DNA from: Allobosea psychrotolerans
Lineage (GTDB): Bacteria > Pseudomonadota > Alphaproteobacteria > Rhizobiales > Beijerinckiaceae
Assembly: GCF_002917105.1 (NCBI RefSeq)
Contig: NZ_PQFZ01000001.1
Coordinates: 434,001 to 498,000 of the forward strand
Reading direction: 5' to 3'
Length of the DNA: 64,000 nucleotides
This document shows positions 42,247 through 55,601 of this stretch, piece by piece. Made by a program: the position numbers and the translations under genes. Below the pieces are notes generated by a model, which saw nothing but the letters and a program-made list of their open reading frames with translations, made no database searches and was not told the DNA's origin. Each line of letters starts with the position of its first letter. Position 1 is the stretch's first letter.

Positions 42247-43245
42247 ATGGTCTCGTCCGATGTTCTGCTCGCCGGCCTGCGCGCGGCCGGGGAAGAGACG
42301 CGGCTGCGTATCCTGGCGCTGCTCTCCGAAGGCGAATTGTCGGTCTCGGATCTGACCGACATTCTCGGGCAGTCACAGCCGCGCATTTCGCGCCATCTCA
42401 AATTATTGACCGAGGCCGGGCTGGTGCGGCGTTCGCGCGAGGGGGCCTGGGCCTTCTTCCGGCTCGACGAGACTGGGGCGGGGGGCGCCTTTGCGGCTTC
42501 GCTGGCGGCCTGGCTCGATCCGCGCGATCCGGTGCTCGCGGCCGATCGCGAGCGGCTGTCGGCGGTGCGCATGTCGCGCGCCGAAGCGGCGCAGGGCTAT
42601 TTCGCCAGCGTGGCGCGCGACTGGGACCGGCTGCGCTCGCTGCATGTGCCCGACGAGGCGGTCGAAGCGGCCGTGGAAGCCGCCGCCCGCGAGGGCGCGC
42701 GCGGCGCCTTTCTCGATCTCGGCACCGGCACGGGACGCATGCTGGAGCGGATCGCGCCGACCTTCGGCCGGGCCGTCGGCGTCGACGCCAACCATGCCAT
42801 GCTCGCGGTCGCGCGCGCCAATCTCGAAAAGGCCGGGCTGTCGCGCGTGGAATTGCGCCAGGGCGACATCTATGCGCTGCCTTTCACGCGCGGCTCCTTC
42901 GATCTTGTCGTGATTCATCAGGTCCTGCATTTTCTCGACGATCCCGGCCGCGCGGTGCGCGAGGCGGCGGCGATGCTCAGCCCCGGCGGGCGCTTGATCG
43001 TGGTCGATTTCGCACCTCATGAGATGGAGTTCCTGCGCGCCGAGCACGCGCATCGCCGGCTTGGCTTCTCAAAAGCCCAGATTTCCGGCTGGTTCTCGGA
43101 AGTCGGGCTCAATTGCGATCTCTCCGAGGAGATCAAATCGGCGGGCGGGGTCTCCGGCCAGCTCACCGTCATGCTCTGGCGCGGGCAGGACCGGCGCAAG
43201 CCGGCCGAGCAAAGCTTGCGTCAAACCAATCTCGAGGTTGCCTGA
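42247..43245 (+). CDS. ArsR-family regulator fused to a SAM-methyltransferase-like domain (SahR-type)
   Basis: 332 residues. The N-terminal winged helix (1-80) has GEETRLRILALLSEGELSV and LGQSQPRISRHLKLLTEAGLV, with no metal-binding CxC. The C-terminal domain (about 110-315) is a class I methyltransferase fold: GAFLDLGTGTGRMLERI, DIYALPFTRGSFDLVVIHQV, LSPGGRLIVVDFAPHE. Directly upstream of metF (TGATG overlap) and metH. SahR-type ArsR proteins sense S-adenosylhomocysteine and repress methionine-cycle genes; the fused domain is a plausible SAH sensor. An upstream TTG at 42232 is an alternative start. Confidence 0.88.
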   Translation: MVSSDVLLAGLRAAGEETRLRILALLSEGELSVSDLTDILGQSQPRISRHLKLLTEAGLVRRSREGAWAFFRLDETGAGGAFAASLAAWLDPRDPVLAADRERLSAVRMSRAEAAQGYFASVARDWDRLRSLHVPDEAVEAAVEAAAREGARGAFLDLGTGTGRMLERIAPTFGRAVGVDANHAMLAVARANLEKAGLSRVELRQGDIYALPFTRGSFDLVVIHQVLHFLDDPGRAVREAAAMLSPGGRLIVVDFAPHEMEFLRAEHAHRRLGFSKAQISGWFSEVGLNCDLSEEIKSAGGVSGQLTVMLWRGQDRRKPAEQSLRQTNLEVA

Positions 43246-44156
43246 TGAATGCGTTTCGCCCCAGCCGGCACGGCTCGCGCCGCCCAAAAGTCTCCTTCGA
43301 GTTCTTCCCGCCCAAGACGGCGGAGATGGAGACCGCGCTGTGGGAAAGCGTGCGCCGGCTCGAACCGCTGGTGCCGAGCTTCGTCTCGGTGACCTATGGC
43401 GCCGGCGGTTCGACCCGCGAGCGCACCCATGCCACCGTCAAGCGCATGGTCGAGGAGACGGCGCTGAAGCCGGCCGCTCACCTGACCTGCGTGTCGGCGA
43501 CATGCGACGAGGTCGATGACGTCATCCGCTCCTATTGGGAGGCGGGCGTGCGCCATATCGTGGCATTGCGCGGCGACCCGGCGGGCGGTTTGGGGACGGC
43601 CTATGAGCCGCATCCGCAGGGCTATCACCAGACCTCGGATCTCGTCGCCGGCATCCGGCGCGTCGGCGATTTCGAGGTCACCGTCTCGGCCTATCCGGAA
43701 AAGCACCCGGAAGCCGCCTCGCTCGACGCCGATATCGACGCGCTGAAGAAGAAGGTCGATGCCGGTGCGACGCGCGCCATCACCCAGTTCTTCTTCGATA
43801 ACGACGTCTATTTCCGCTATCTCGACAAGGTCCGGGCGCGGGGCATCGATATTCCGATCCTGCCTGGCATCGTGCCGGTGCAGAATTTCAAGCAGACCGC
43901 GAACTTCGCCCGCAAGACCGGCGCGAGCGTGCCGCAATGGCTCGCCGACCGCTTCGAGGGGCTGGAGGAGGACGCCGCGACGCGCCGTCTGGTGGCGGCG
44001 GCCGTCTGCGCCGAGCAGGTGCTCGATCTGATCGATCGCGGTGTTTCGGACCTGCATTTCTACACGATGAACAAGGCCGATCTGGTCTATGCGATCTGCC
44101 ATCTGGTTGGCCTGAAGCCTGAGAAGACGGCGGCGCAGGCTGTTGCGGCGGAGTAA
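43245..44156 (+). CDS. metF: 5,10-methylenetetrahydrofolate reductase
   Basis: FAD enzyme making 5-methyl-THF for methionine synthase. 303 residues: KVSFEFFPPKT, FVSVTYGAGGSTRERTHATV, HLTCVSATCDEVDDV, VALRGDPAGG, and the substrate-binding ITQFFFDNDVYFRY; the C-terminal LHFYTMNKADLVYAIC is typical. The start overlaps the regulator stop as TGATG. metH follows after 3 bases. Confidence 0.97.
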   Translation: MNAFRPSRHGSRRPKVSFEFFPPKTAEMETALWESVRRLEPLVPSFVSVTYGAGGSTRERTHATVKRMVEETALKPAAHLTCVSATCDEVDDVIRSYWEAGVRHIVALRGDPAGGLGTAYEPHPQGYHQTSDLVAGIRRVGDFEVTVSAYPEKHPEAASLDADIDALKKKVDAGATRAITQFFFDNDVYFRYLDKVRARGIDIPILPGIVPVQNFKQTANFARKTGASVPQWLADRFEGLEEDAATRRLVAAAVCAEQVLDLIDRGVSDLHFYTMNKADLVYAICHLVGLKPEKTAAQAVAAE

Positions 44157-44159
44157 GTG

Positions 44160-47915
<3,756 letters not shown>

Positions 47916-48132
47916 GGCCGCCTGCCGTGACGGCTGGCACGGCACGGGCCGTAGGCTCGATGAGCCGAGCGTGCTCGTGATGATGCCGGGCTGAGGGCTA
48001 TCGGTCGGCGATCATCATTGCTGCAGTGCCAGATCGCGCCTGCGCAGGCGCAATGGCGTGGGCATTGAAGAGCCTTCGCATCTGCAACATCTTCGCCTCA
48101 CCGAACGGTCCCGTTCCGACAGAGGCACCATC

Positions 48133-48702
48133 ATGACCACCATCGCCATCGTTTTCCATTCCGGCTACGGCCACACCAAGAAGGTCGCCGAGCATGTCGA
48201 GAAGGGCGCGGCCTCGACCGGCGCCAAGGTCGAGCTCATCGCCATCGACGCCGAAGGCAACCTGCCCGACAGCGCCTGGGAGGCTATCAAGGCCGCCGAC
48301 GGCATCATCTTCGGAGCGCCGACCTATATGGGCGGGCCGTCCTGGCAGTTCAAAAAATTTGCCGACGCCTCCAGCAAGCCCTGGTTCAGCGGCGACTGGA
48401 AGGGCAAGGTCGCGGCTGGCTTCTCCAATTCGGCCTCGCTGAACGGCGACAAGTTCTCGACCATCCAGTACTTCATCACGCTTGCCATGCAGCACAAGCT
48501 GCTCTGGACCGGCACCGGCATGATGCCGGCCAGCGCCAAGGCGAACACCCGTGATGACCTCAACCGGCTCGGCGGCTTCTCGGGCCTGCTCACCGCCTCG
48601 CCCGCCGATGGCAGCGTCGAGGAGATGATCCCGGGCGACCTGAAGACGGCCGAAGCCTTCGGCAAGAACGTTGCCGAGGTGGTCAAGAGCGTGAAGGGTT
48701 GA
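48133..48702 (+). CDS. Flavodoxin-fold NAD(P)H-quinone oxidoreductase-like protein
   Basis: 189 residues. FMN phosphate loop FHSGYGHTKKVAEHV at the N-terminus, then FGAPTYMGGPSWQFKKFADAS and GKVAAGFSNSASLNGDKFST, as in WrbA-like and flavodoxin-family proteins. No cofactor-binding Cys cluster. Likely two-electron reduction of quinones or similar compounds in the cytoplasm. Stands alone, with repeats after the stop. Confidence 0.87.
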   Translation: MTTIAIVFHSGYGHTKKVAEHVEKGAASTGAKVELIAIDAEGNLPDSAWEAIKAADGIIFGAPTYMGGPSWQFKKFADASSKPWFSGDWKGKVAAGFSNSASLNGDKFSTIQYFITLAMQHKLLWTGTGMMPASAKANTRDDLNRLGGFSGLLTASPADGSVEEMIPGDLKTAEAFGKNVAEVVKSVKG

Positions 48703-48705
48703 TTG

Positions 48706-48755
48706 CAGCGTTTTCGAGCGAAGTGGACACCGGTTCGCGTGAAGAAAACGCGTTA
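48706..48755. repeat. Rhizobial-type intergenic repeat, copy B
   Basis: Reverse complement of the 28803-28856 repeat: AGCGTTTTCGAGCGAAGTGG then ACACCGGTTCGCGTGAA. Followed at 48780-48793 by the palindrome GATCCAATTGGATC and GGAAACCGCTCT, another part of the same repeat family. Confidence 0.8.
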
Positions 48756-48847
48756 AGATAGAGCGCGGAGCTGTTGAACGATCCAATTGGATCGGAAACC
48801 GCTCTGGCCCGGGCTTCTCCAGCCCGGCACAACAGCTTTGCCGAAAG

Positions 48848-48880
48848 GGCCGCGATCCCGACCGGGTCGCGGCCTTGTCT
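48848..48880 (+). terminator. Hairpin with short T-rich tail
   Basis: GGCCGCGA/TCGCGGCC stem with an 11-base loop and TTGTCT tail, about 145 bp after the flavodoxin-like gene and 112 bp before the next start. Confidence 0.45.
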
Positions 48881-48991
48881 CGTCTGGCCGATGGTTGTTG
48901 ACTTGCTCTCCTGATCCGGCGCGGCGCGAAGCCTCTGCTGCCGGGCGAAAGCGGCCCCGTGAGAGGGCCGGTCATCCAAGGGAGACGCGCC

Positions 48992-49777
48992 ATGACCCTG
49001 ACACGCCGTACCATGCTGGGCTCCGGCGGAGCCGCCGTCACACTTGCTGCCAGTGCCGCCTCGGCACAGCCGGTCGCCACCGTAAAGACGCCCTTCGCGG
49101 TCGCACAGACGACGATCCCGATCGTCGGATCACAGGATGTCTTCCCGGTCCGGCGAATCTACTGCATCGGGCGCAACTACGCCGCCCATGCCCGCGAGAT
49201 GGGCTCCGACCCGACGCGCGAGCCGCCCTTCTTCTTCCAGAAGCCGACCGACGCGATCCAGCTCGTCAAGCCGGGCGAGGTCGCCGACCATCCCTATCCC
49301 TCGCTGACCAAGAACTATCATTACGAGGTGGAACTCGTCGCCGCGCTGAAATCGGGCGGGCGCAACATCCCGATCGACAAGGCGCTCGACCATGTCTTCG
49401 GCTATGCGCTCGGCCTCGACATGACGCGGCGCGATCTGCAGCGTGCCTCGGGCGACGAGAAGAAGCCCTGGGAGATCGGCAAGAGCTTTGACAGCTCGGC
49501 CCCGATCGGCCCGATCCATCCGGTAGGCACGGTCGAGCACTTCACCAAGGGCGCGATTTCGTTGTCCGTGAACGGTGCGGTGAAGCAGAACTCGAACCTG
49601 ACCCATATGATCTGGTCGGTCGCCGAGCAGATTTCGAAGCTGTCGGAAGCCTTCGAGCTCAAGGCCGGCGACATCATCTATTCCGGCACGCCCGAGAATG
49701 TCGGCCCCGTGGTCAAGGGTGACGTGATCCTGTGCAAGCTCGACGGCCTGCCGGATCTGTCGATCAGGATCGTCTGA
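48992..49777 (+). CDS. Fumarylacetoacetate-hydrolase-family protein with Tat leader
   Basis: 261 residues. The FAH C-domain is plain: IYCIGRNYAAHAREMG, PFFFQKPTDAI, NYHYEVELVAAL with metal-ligand Glu residues, and IIYSGTPENVGPVVKGD. Unusually it begins with a twin-arginine leader, MTLTRRTMLGSGGAAVTLAA ending AASAQP, implying periplasmic location; most FAH-family enzymes are cytoplasmic. The start follows GGGAGACGCGCC. Substrate unknown, probably a 2-keto-enol acid. Confidence 0.85.
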   Translation: MTLTRRTMLGSGGAAVTLAASAASAQPVATVKTPFAVAQTTIPIVGSQDVFPVRRIYCIGRNYAAHAREMGSDPTREPPFFFQKPTDAIQLVKPGEVADHPYPSLTKNYHYEVELVAALKSGGRNIPIDKALDHVFGYALGLDMTRRDLQRASGDEKKPWEIGKSFDSSAPIGPIHPVGTVEHFTKGAISLSVNGAVKQNSNLTHMIWSVAEQISKLSEAFELKAGDIIYSGTPENVGPVVKGDVILCKLDGLPDLSIRIV

Positions 49778-49825
49778 GGGGCCGCTTTTGGGTGCTGGCG
49801 CCGGGCGTTACCCTCGGAACCACGC

Positions 49826-49952
49826 CGTCATCCCGGGCTTGACCCGGGATCCATCGGAGGGCTCCGGAGCTTTACGATGGATCCCGCATCTGCGCGGCGG
49901 AGCCTGTCCTCGGGCCGGCCGAAGGCCGGACCCGGGGGCCGCTTGTCCGGGA
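49826..49952. repeat. Intergenic TCATCCCGGG...GGGATGAC repeat
   Basis: CGTCATCCCGGGCTTGACCC at one end and GCTTGTCCGGGATGACAGCG at the other, with internal palindromes. Same family as 6740-6844. Confidence 0.65.
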
Positions 49953-50004
49953 TGACAGCGTGTTTCCGAGCCAGGATGGGATAGCAGGCGAGCCGAGGCG
50001 TACC

Positions 50005-50125
50005 CTACTCCCGCCTGAGTGCCTCGATCGGGTCGAGCCGCGCCGCCTGTCTTGCCGGGTCGAAGCCGAAGAAGACGCCGATCATTCCGGAGACGCCGAC
50101 CGCGATCGAGATCGTCACGCCGAGG
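50005..50125 (-). pseudogene. Duplicated 3'-end fragment of the MacB-like permease gene
   Basis: About 115 bp nearly identical to the last codons of the gene at 51603-52835: it reads AVGVSGMIGVFFGFDPARQA and then ends ARLDPIEALRRE plus stop, against FFGFYPARQA in the intact copy. No upstream part is present. It directly abuts the NTF2-like gene, whose last codons overlap it. Confidence 0.8.
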
Positions 50126-50504
50126 CGGCGAGGTCGACATGAAAGACCTTGGCGATGATGCGCCACTGCCCGTCGAGCCTGACGAAGCTCAGCAGGTCGG
50201 TGAAGCGCTTCTCGCCGATCGCGCATTCGACCCGCGCCAGCGCCGTGACCGGACCTGCGAATTCAATCGACAGGATGCGATCGCGCCTCTCTTCGCCACG
50301 ACTTGCCGGTGAGGGCCGGCTCGCGACCATGGGCAGATAGGCGTCCATGGTCAGATGGGTGAGCCTGCCTTCGCTGGCGCAGGCATAGATCGCCTGCTCG
50401 TGGAAGACGCGGCCGAGTTCGGCGGCGTCGCTGTGGTGGAGGCCGTCGAAATAGCGTCCCAGGGTTTCGGCGATCTCCGAGAAGCGCTGGTCCATCGCGC
50501 TCAC
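50115..50504 (-). CDS. NTF2-like (SnoaL/lumazine-binding type) protein
   Basis: 129 residues from a GTG that overlaps the GST stop (GTGA); an ATG at 50495 is also possible. The cone-shaped NTF2 fold is suggested by ETLGRYFDGLHHSDAAELGRVF, then RLTHLTMDAYLPMVASRPSP and RFTDLLSFVRLDGQWRIIAKVFH. Family members are enzymes or binding proteins. Coupled to the GST gene. Its 3' end runs into a duplicated permease fragment. Confidence 0.75.
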   Translation of the reverse strand: MSAMDQRFSEIAETLGRYFDGLHHSDAAELGRVFHEQAIYACASEGRLTHLTMDAYLPMVASRPSPASRGEERRDRILSIEFAGPVTALARVECAIGEKRFTDLLSFVRLDGQWRIIAKVFHVDLAASA

Positions 50505-51112
50505 TGGATCAGCCCTTCGACGCGCATCGCCTGCTGAACCGAAGCGCGGGCGGCCACGCGGCTCATGAAGGCCTGAAGCTTCGGCCAGGGCTCCAGCGCG
50601 ATCCCGACATGGCCGCCCCAGTTCACCACGGTGAAGAGGTAGGCATCGGCGACGCTGAAGTCCTTGCCGAGCAGATGGTCGCGCCCATCCGAGAGCGTCT
50701 TCTCGACATGATCGAGGCGTCTGGCGAGCATCGCGCGGGCGTCGCGCCTGCCATCCTCGCTGGTGGTGGGGCGAAGCAGCGGCACGAAGGCCTTGTGCAA
50801 CTCGGTGGCAACGAAATTGAGCTCCTCCTGCAGCCGCGCCCGGGCGAAGGTGCCGGTTTTGGGGGCGAGACCGGCGTCGGGTGCGAGATCGGCGATGAAC
50901 TGGACGATGGCCGCGCCTTCGGTCAGCACTGCGCCATCGTCGAGCTGCAGGGCGGGCACATAGCCCTTGGGGTTGATGGTCGCGAAGGCCTTGCCCGTTT
51001 CCGTGGTGCCGGCCTTGGTGTCGACCTTCTCGATGGTGAAGGGCAGCCCGGCCTCACGCAGCGCGATATGGGGGGAAAGCGAGCAGGCGCCGGGGGAATA
51101 ATAGAGCTTCAT
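50501..51112 (-). CDS. gstA: Glutathione S-transferase (GstA-type)
   Basis: 203 residues. The thioredoxin-like N-domain has MKLYYSPGACSLSPHIALRE with the catalytic Cys10/Ser11 region of beta-class GSTs, INPKGYVPAL and EGAAIVQFIAD; the C-domain has HLLGKDFSVADAYLFTVVNW. Conjugates glutathione to electrophiles. Divergent from an HxlR regulator that probably controls it, and coupled to the NTF2-like gene downstream. Confidence 0.92.
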   Translation of the reverse strand: MKLYYSPGACSLSPHIALREAGLPFTIEKVDTKAGTTETGKAFATINPKGYVPALQLDDGAVLTEGAAIVQFIADLAPDAGLAPKTGTFARARLQEELNFVATELHKAFVPLLRPTTSEDGRRDARAMLARRLDHVEKTLSDGRDHLLGKDFSVADAYLFTVVNWGGHVGIALEPWPKLQAFMSRVAARASVQQAMRVEGLIQ

Positions 51113-51158
51113 GTCCGTCGGTCTCCGTATTGGCTGTGTGACGGAGTTAGGCGGGACA

Positions 51159-51223
51159 GATAACCTTTGTATATGTGATAACGTGTTGTAACCGCATTTT
51201 CAGGTATCATTCCGGTAACCGGA
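51159..51223. promoter_or_regulatory. Candidate HxlR operator region
   Basis: Between the divergent GST and HxlR genes: two GATAAC direct repeats (51159-51164, 51177-51182) and the palindrome TCCGGTAACCGGA (51211-51223). Which of these the regulator binds cannot be told. Confidence 0.4.
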
Positions 51224-51234
51224 GCTTTGCTGCC

Positions 51235-51600
51235 ATGGCCTTGAAAATTCGACGAAATCGCGCGCCGAAGCCGCCGCAGACCTGCGATATCGGGACCTGC
51301 ATGCAGATCCTCGGCGGAGCCTGGACGCCAAATGTGGTTTGGCTTTTGAGCGGCGGCCCGCGCCGTTTCGGCGAGCTCAGGCGCGACATTCCGCTGATCT
51401 CCGCGAAGATGCTGAGCGCAAGGTTGCGGGCGCTGGAGGAGAAGGGCGTGGTGGCACGCCGGGTCGTGCCGAGTTCGCCGCCTTCGGTCGAGTACAGGCT
51501 GACTGCGCTGGGCGAGGAACTGATGCCGGCGATCCAGGCGATCGCAGGCGTGGGCGTCAAACTGAAGGCGCAGGCGCTTGCAGCGGCGCAGGCGGCCTGA
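51235..51600 (+). CDS. HxlR-family transcriptional regulator
   Basis: 121 residues, single winged helix: CDIGTCMQILGGAWTPNVVW, FGELRRDIPLISAKMLSARLRALEEKGVV, then VEYRLTALGEEL. The Cys pair near the N-terminus (C17, C22) could be redox-active, as in some HxlR proteins. Divergent from GST; convergent with the MacB-like gene, ending 2 bp from its stop. Confidence 0.9.
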   Translation: MALKIRRNRAPKPPQTCDIGTCMQILGGAWTPNVVWLLSGGPRRFGELRRDIPLISAKMLSARLRALEEKGVVARRVVPSSPPSVEYRLTALGEELMPAIQAIAGVGVKLKAQALAAAQAA

Positions 51601-51602
51601 GC

Positions 51603-52831
<1,229 letters not shown>

Positions 52832-52835
<4 letters not shown>

Positions 52836-53581
52836 GCCGCGACCTCGGTTGCCGATGGGGGGATCTCCAGAGCGGCAAGGGCGGTGCGAGCGTCGGCCGC
52901 CTCCTGCCTCTCGTCGGACAGCAGATGGCCGTCGCGGAAGCGGATGACGCGATGGGCGTGACGCGCCACCTCCGCGTCATGGGTGACGATGACGACGGTG
53001 ACGCCTTCGCGGTTGAGATCCTGGAACAGGCCCAGGATTTCGAGCGCGGTACGGCTGTCGAGCGCGCCGGTCGGCTCGTCCGCGAGCAGCAGGCGCGGCT
53101 GGTTGACCAGAGCGCGGGCGATGGCGACGCGCTGCTGCTGACCGCCGGAGAGCTGCATCGGCCGGTGATGGGCGCGGTCTGCCAGGCCGACGCGGTTGAG
53201 CGCGGCGAGCGCGCGCGCCTTGCGCGTCCGGCCGTCGATCCCGGCATAGACCATCGGCAATTCGACATTGGCGCAGGCGTCGACACGCGGCAGCAGGTTG
53301 AACTGCTGGAAGACGAAGCCGAGCTTGCGGTTGCGCAGTTCGGCGAGGCCGTCGCTGGAGAGCGTCTCGACCGCGACGCCGTCGAGCCGGTAATGCCCGC
53401 CAGTCGGCCGGTCGAGGCAGCCGATCAGGTTCATGAAGGTCGATTTGCCCGATCCCGACGGACCCATGACCGCGACGAGATCGCCGGTCTCGATTGCGAG
53501 GGAGACGCGGTCGAGCGCGGTCACGCGGCCGGAATCGAGGTCGTAGACCCGGGAGAGCTCATGCGCTTCGATCAGGGGCAT
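52832..53581 (-). CDS. MacB/LolD-type ABC transporter ATP-binding protein
   Basis: 249 residues. Walker A GPSGSGKST, Q-loop FVFQQFNLLPR, signature LSGGQQQRVAIARAL, Walker B LLLADEPTGALD and the H-loop VIVTHD are all intact. Starts MPLIEAHELSRVYD and overlaps the permease start by ATGA. The 24-residue tail after the usual NBD end (RQEAADARTALAALEIPPSA) is longer than in LolD. Confidence 0.94.
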
Positions 53582-53636
53582 GGCGTGTCTTCGGCATTAT
53601 CCCGGTGCACGCAGCTGGCGTGAAGGGCGCGGGGAA

Positions 53637-53767
53637 CCCTTCTCCCGTGTGGGAGAAGGGCAGGGATGAGGGCCCGCCCTGACCGCAGAAGGCGCAGCGG
53701 CTCTGCTGCGGCATCATTTCGAGAGGGCAGGCCCTCACCCCTACCCCTCTCCCATCCGGGAGAGGGG
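53637..53767. repeat. Intergenic hairpin repeat within the macAB operon
   Basis: Two hairpins, CCCTTCTCCC-GTGT-GGGAGAAGGG (53637-53660) and CCCCTCTCCC-ATCC-GGGAGAGGGG (53744-53767), enclosing a GCCC-rich spacer. It sits between adaptor and ATPase genes and may form strong RNA structure that reduces coupling. Confidence 0.8.
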
Positions 53768-53825
53768 ATCCCGCGCCAGCTTTTGTTGGCGTTGGCTGAC
53801 GACGAAGGCTTCAACGTCGCCCCCA

Positions 53826-55490
53826 TCAGAACAACCGCGGGCCGCGCACTGGCGGGCCGCTGGTCGGCGCCGCGGGGCCGGCCGGGCGGGGGCCGCCGCC
53901 GATGATGACCTGCGTCGCGTCCTTGATGTCGCCCGCGAGGATCTCGGTATAGGCGCCGTCGGTCGGCCCCAGCATGATGGCAACCGCCTTGGGCTGGCCC
54001 TCGGTGTCAAGCGTGTAGACCCGGCCCGGAATGCCGGCCCGCTGCGGGCTCGGGCGGCCTTCCCGCATCAGCGCCTCGAATTTTGCGCGCCGCTCGGGGT
54101 CGAGCACGGCGGCGATCTTCCTGATCATCTCGATGCGGGCGGTGCGGAAGGCGGCGCGGCGCTCCTCCTCCGAGAGGCCGGCCAGCGCCTCGCGCCCGCC
54201 GCGCCGCTCCTGGAAGATGGCGGCGATGGCCTGCTTCTGCTCCGGCGTGGGCTTGATATCGGTCTCGATGCGCTCGCGCAGGGCGGCTGCACTGCGATTG
54301 CCGCCGCCCGCCTGCTGGCTCTGGGCGGCCACAGGCAACATGACCGGCGCGGGGCCTTGGGCCACGCCGACTGGTCGGAAGCGCAAAGCCGCATTGGGCG
54401 CGCGCAGCACGTTGTCGCGGTCCTCCGTGACCACCTGGAGATTGGCAGTCATGCCCGGCAGCAGCGCCATATCGGCGTTCTCGACGCGGACGACCCCGGT
54501 ATAGGTGACGACGTTCTGGATCGTCTGCGCGCCGAGCCGGACCATTTCGACATGGCCCTCAAAAGTGCGGTTGGGATAGGCGTTGACGGTGAAGCTGACC
54601 GGCTGGCCAACCCTGAGGCGGCCGACATCGGCCTCGTCGATATTGGCGTAGATGTCGATGACGCGCAGATCCTGCGCGATCAGGAACAAGGTCGGCGTCG
54701 AGAGCGAAGCTGCGACCGTCTGGCCGAGATCGACCTGGCGCTGGACCACGACACCATCGACCGGCGAGCGGATATCGGTGCGATCGAGATCGATCAGGAT
54801 GTCCTTGAGCTTGGCGTCGCGCTGCGAGATTGCCGCTTCGCCCGACTGGACCTGGCCCTCGGCCAGCAGGATGTCGGCGTCGAGCCCGTTCAGCTCCGCC
54901 CTGGCGGAGGCGATCTGCGCCTCGCTGGAGGCGAGCGTCGCCGCCTGGACCTCGACTTGCGTGCGCGCCGTGTCGAGGTTCTGCTGCGAGCCGGCCTTGC
55001 GCGAGAACAATTCGTTCTGGCGTTCAAAGGTGCGCCTTGCGTCCGCGAGCTGGGCTGCGGTGCGGTCGCGCTGGGCCTCGAGATCCTTGATCGTCGAATT
55101 GGCCCTGACCCGGGTCGAGCGCGCCCGGTCGAGCTGGGCGCGCTTGACCATGAGGTCGGCCCGGGCTTGCGAAACATCGGCCTGGGCTGCGTCGCGGCGG
55201 GTCTTGATCTGGTCGCTGTTCAGCCGGGCTACGACCTGGCCGGCCTTCACCTGCGAATTATAATCGGCGAGGATTTCGACGATCTGGCCCGAGAGTTGCG
55301 AGCCGACGAGGACGGTGGTGACCGGGGTCAGCGTGCCGGTCGCACGCACGGCGGCGGTGATCCGGCCGCGATCGAGCGCGGCGGTGCGATAGGCGGCGTC
55401 GTTCGCCGAGCCTCCGGTCGGACGCAAGGTCCAGTAGCCGGCTGCGATGGCGAGCACCGCGAGTCCCGATCCGATCAGCCACTTGCGCAA
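53826..55490 (-). CDS. HlyD/MacA-family periplasmic adaptor with inserted Spy-like helical segment
   Basis: About 554 residues from a TTG at 55490 (LRKWLIGSG...), preceded by GGGGA; a GTG at 55541 would add 17. N-terminal membrane anchor, a lipoyl/barrel half-motif (VLVGSQLSGQIVEILADYNS), a long alpha-helical hairpin (about 85-210), then the second barrel region ending PNAALRFRP. An insertion of about 95 residues (54030-54345) with PTPEQKQAIAAIFQE and LDPERRAKFEALM resembles Spy/CpxP LTxxQ helices, before the last membrane-proximal domain (GRVYTLDTEGQP). Adaptor to the following ATPase/permease pair. Confidence 0.88.
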   Translation of the reverse strand: MRKWLIGSGLAVLAIAAGYWTLRPTGGSANDAAYRTAALDRGRITAAVRATGTLTPVTTVLVGSQLSGQIVEILADYNSQVKAGQVVARLNSDQIKTRRDAAQADVSQARADLMVKRAQLDRARSTRVRANSTIKDLEAQRDRTAAQLADARRTFERQNELFSRKAGSQQNLDTARTQVEVQAATLASSEAQIASARAELNGLDADILLAEGQVQSGEAAISQRDAKLKDILIDLDRTDIRSPVDGVVVQRQVDLGQTVAASLSTPTLFLIAQDLRVIDIYANIDEADVGRLRVGQPVSFTVNAYPNRTFEGHVEMVRLGAQTIQNVVTYTGVVRVENADMALLPGMTANLQVVTEDRDNVLRAPNAALRFRPVGVAQGPAPVMLPVAAQSQQAGGGNRSAAALRERIETDIKPTPEQKQAIAAIFQERRGGREALAGLSEEERRAAFRTARIEMIRKIAAVLDPERRAKFEALMREGRPSPQRAGIPGRVYTLDTEGQPKAVAIMLGPTDGAYTEILAGDIKDATQVIIGGGPRPAGPAAPTSGPPVRGPRLF

Positions 55491-55601
55491 GGTCGTTCCC
55501 CGATCCGGCGCAGTTCCGAGAATGGACGCGCACTTGGTCACAGAATGCCAGAATCGCGTGGCTTTCGCGAGTTAACTTCCGGCAATGTTGCGCAAGGTCA
55601 C

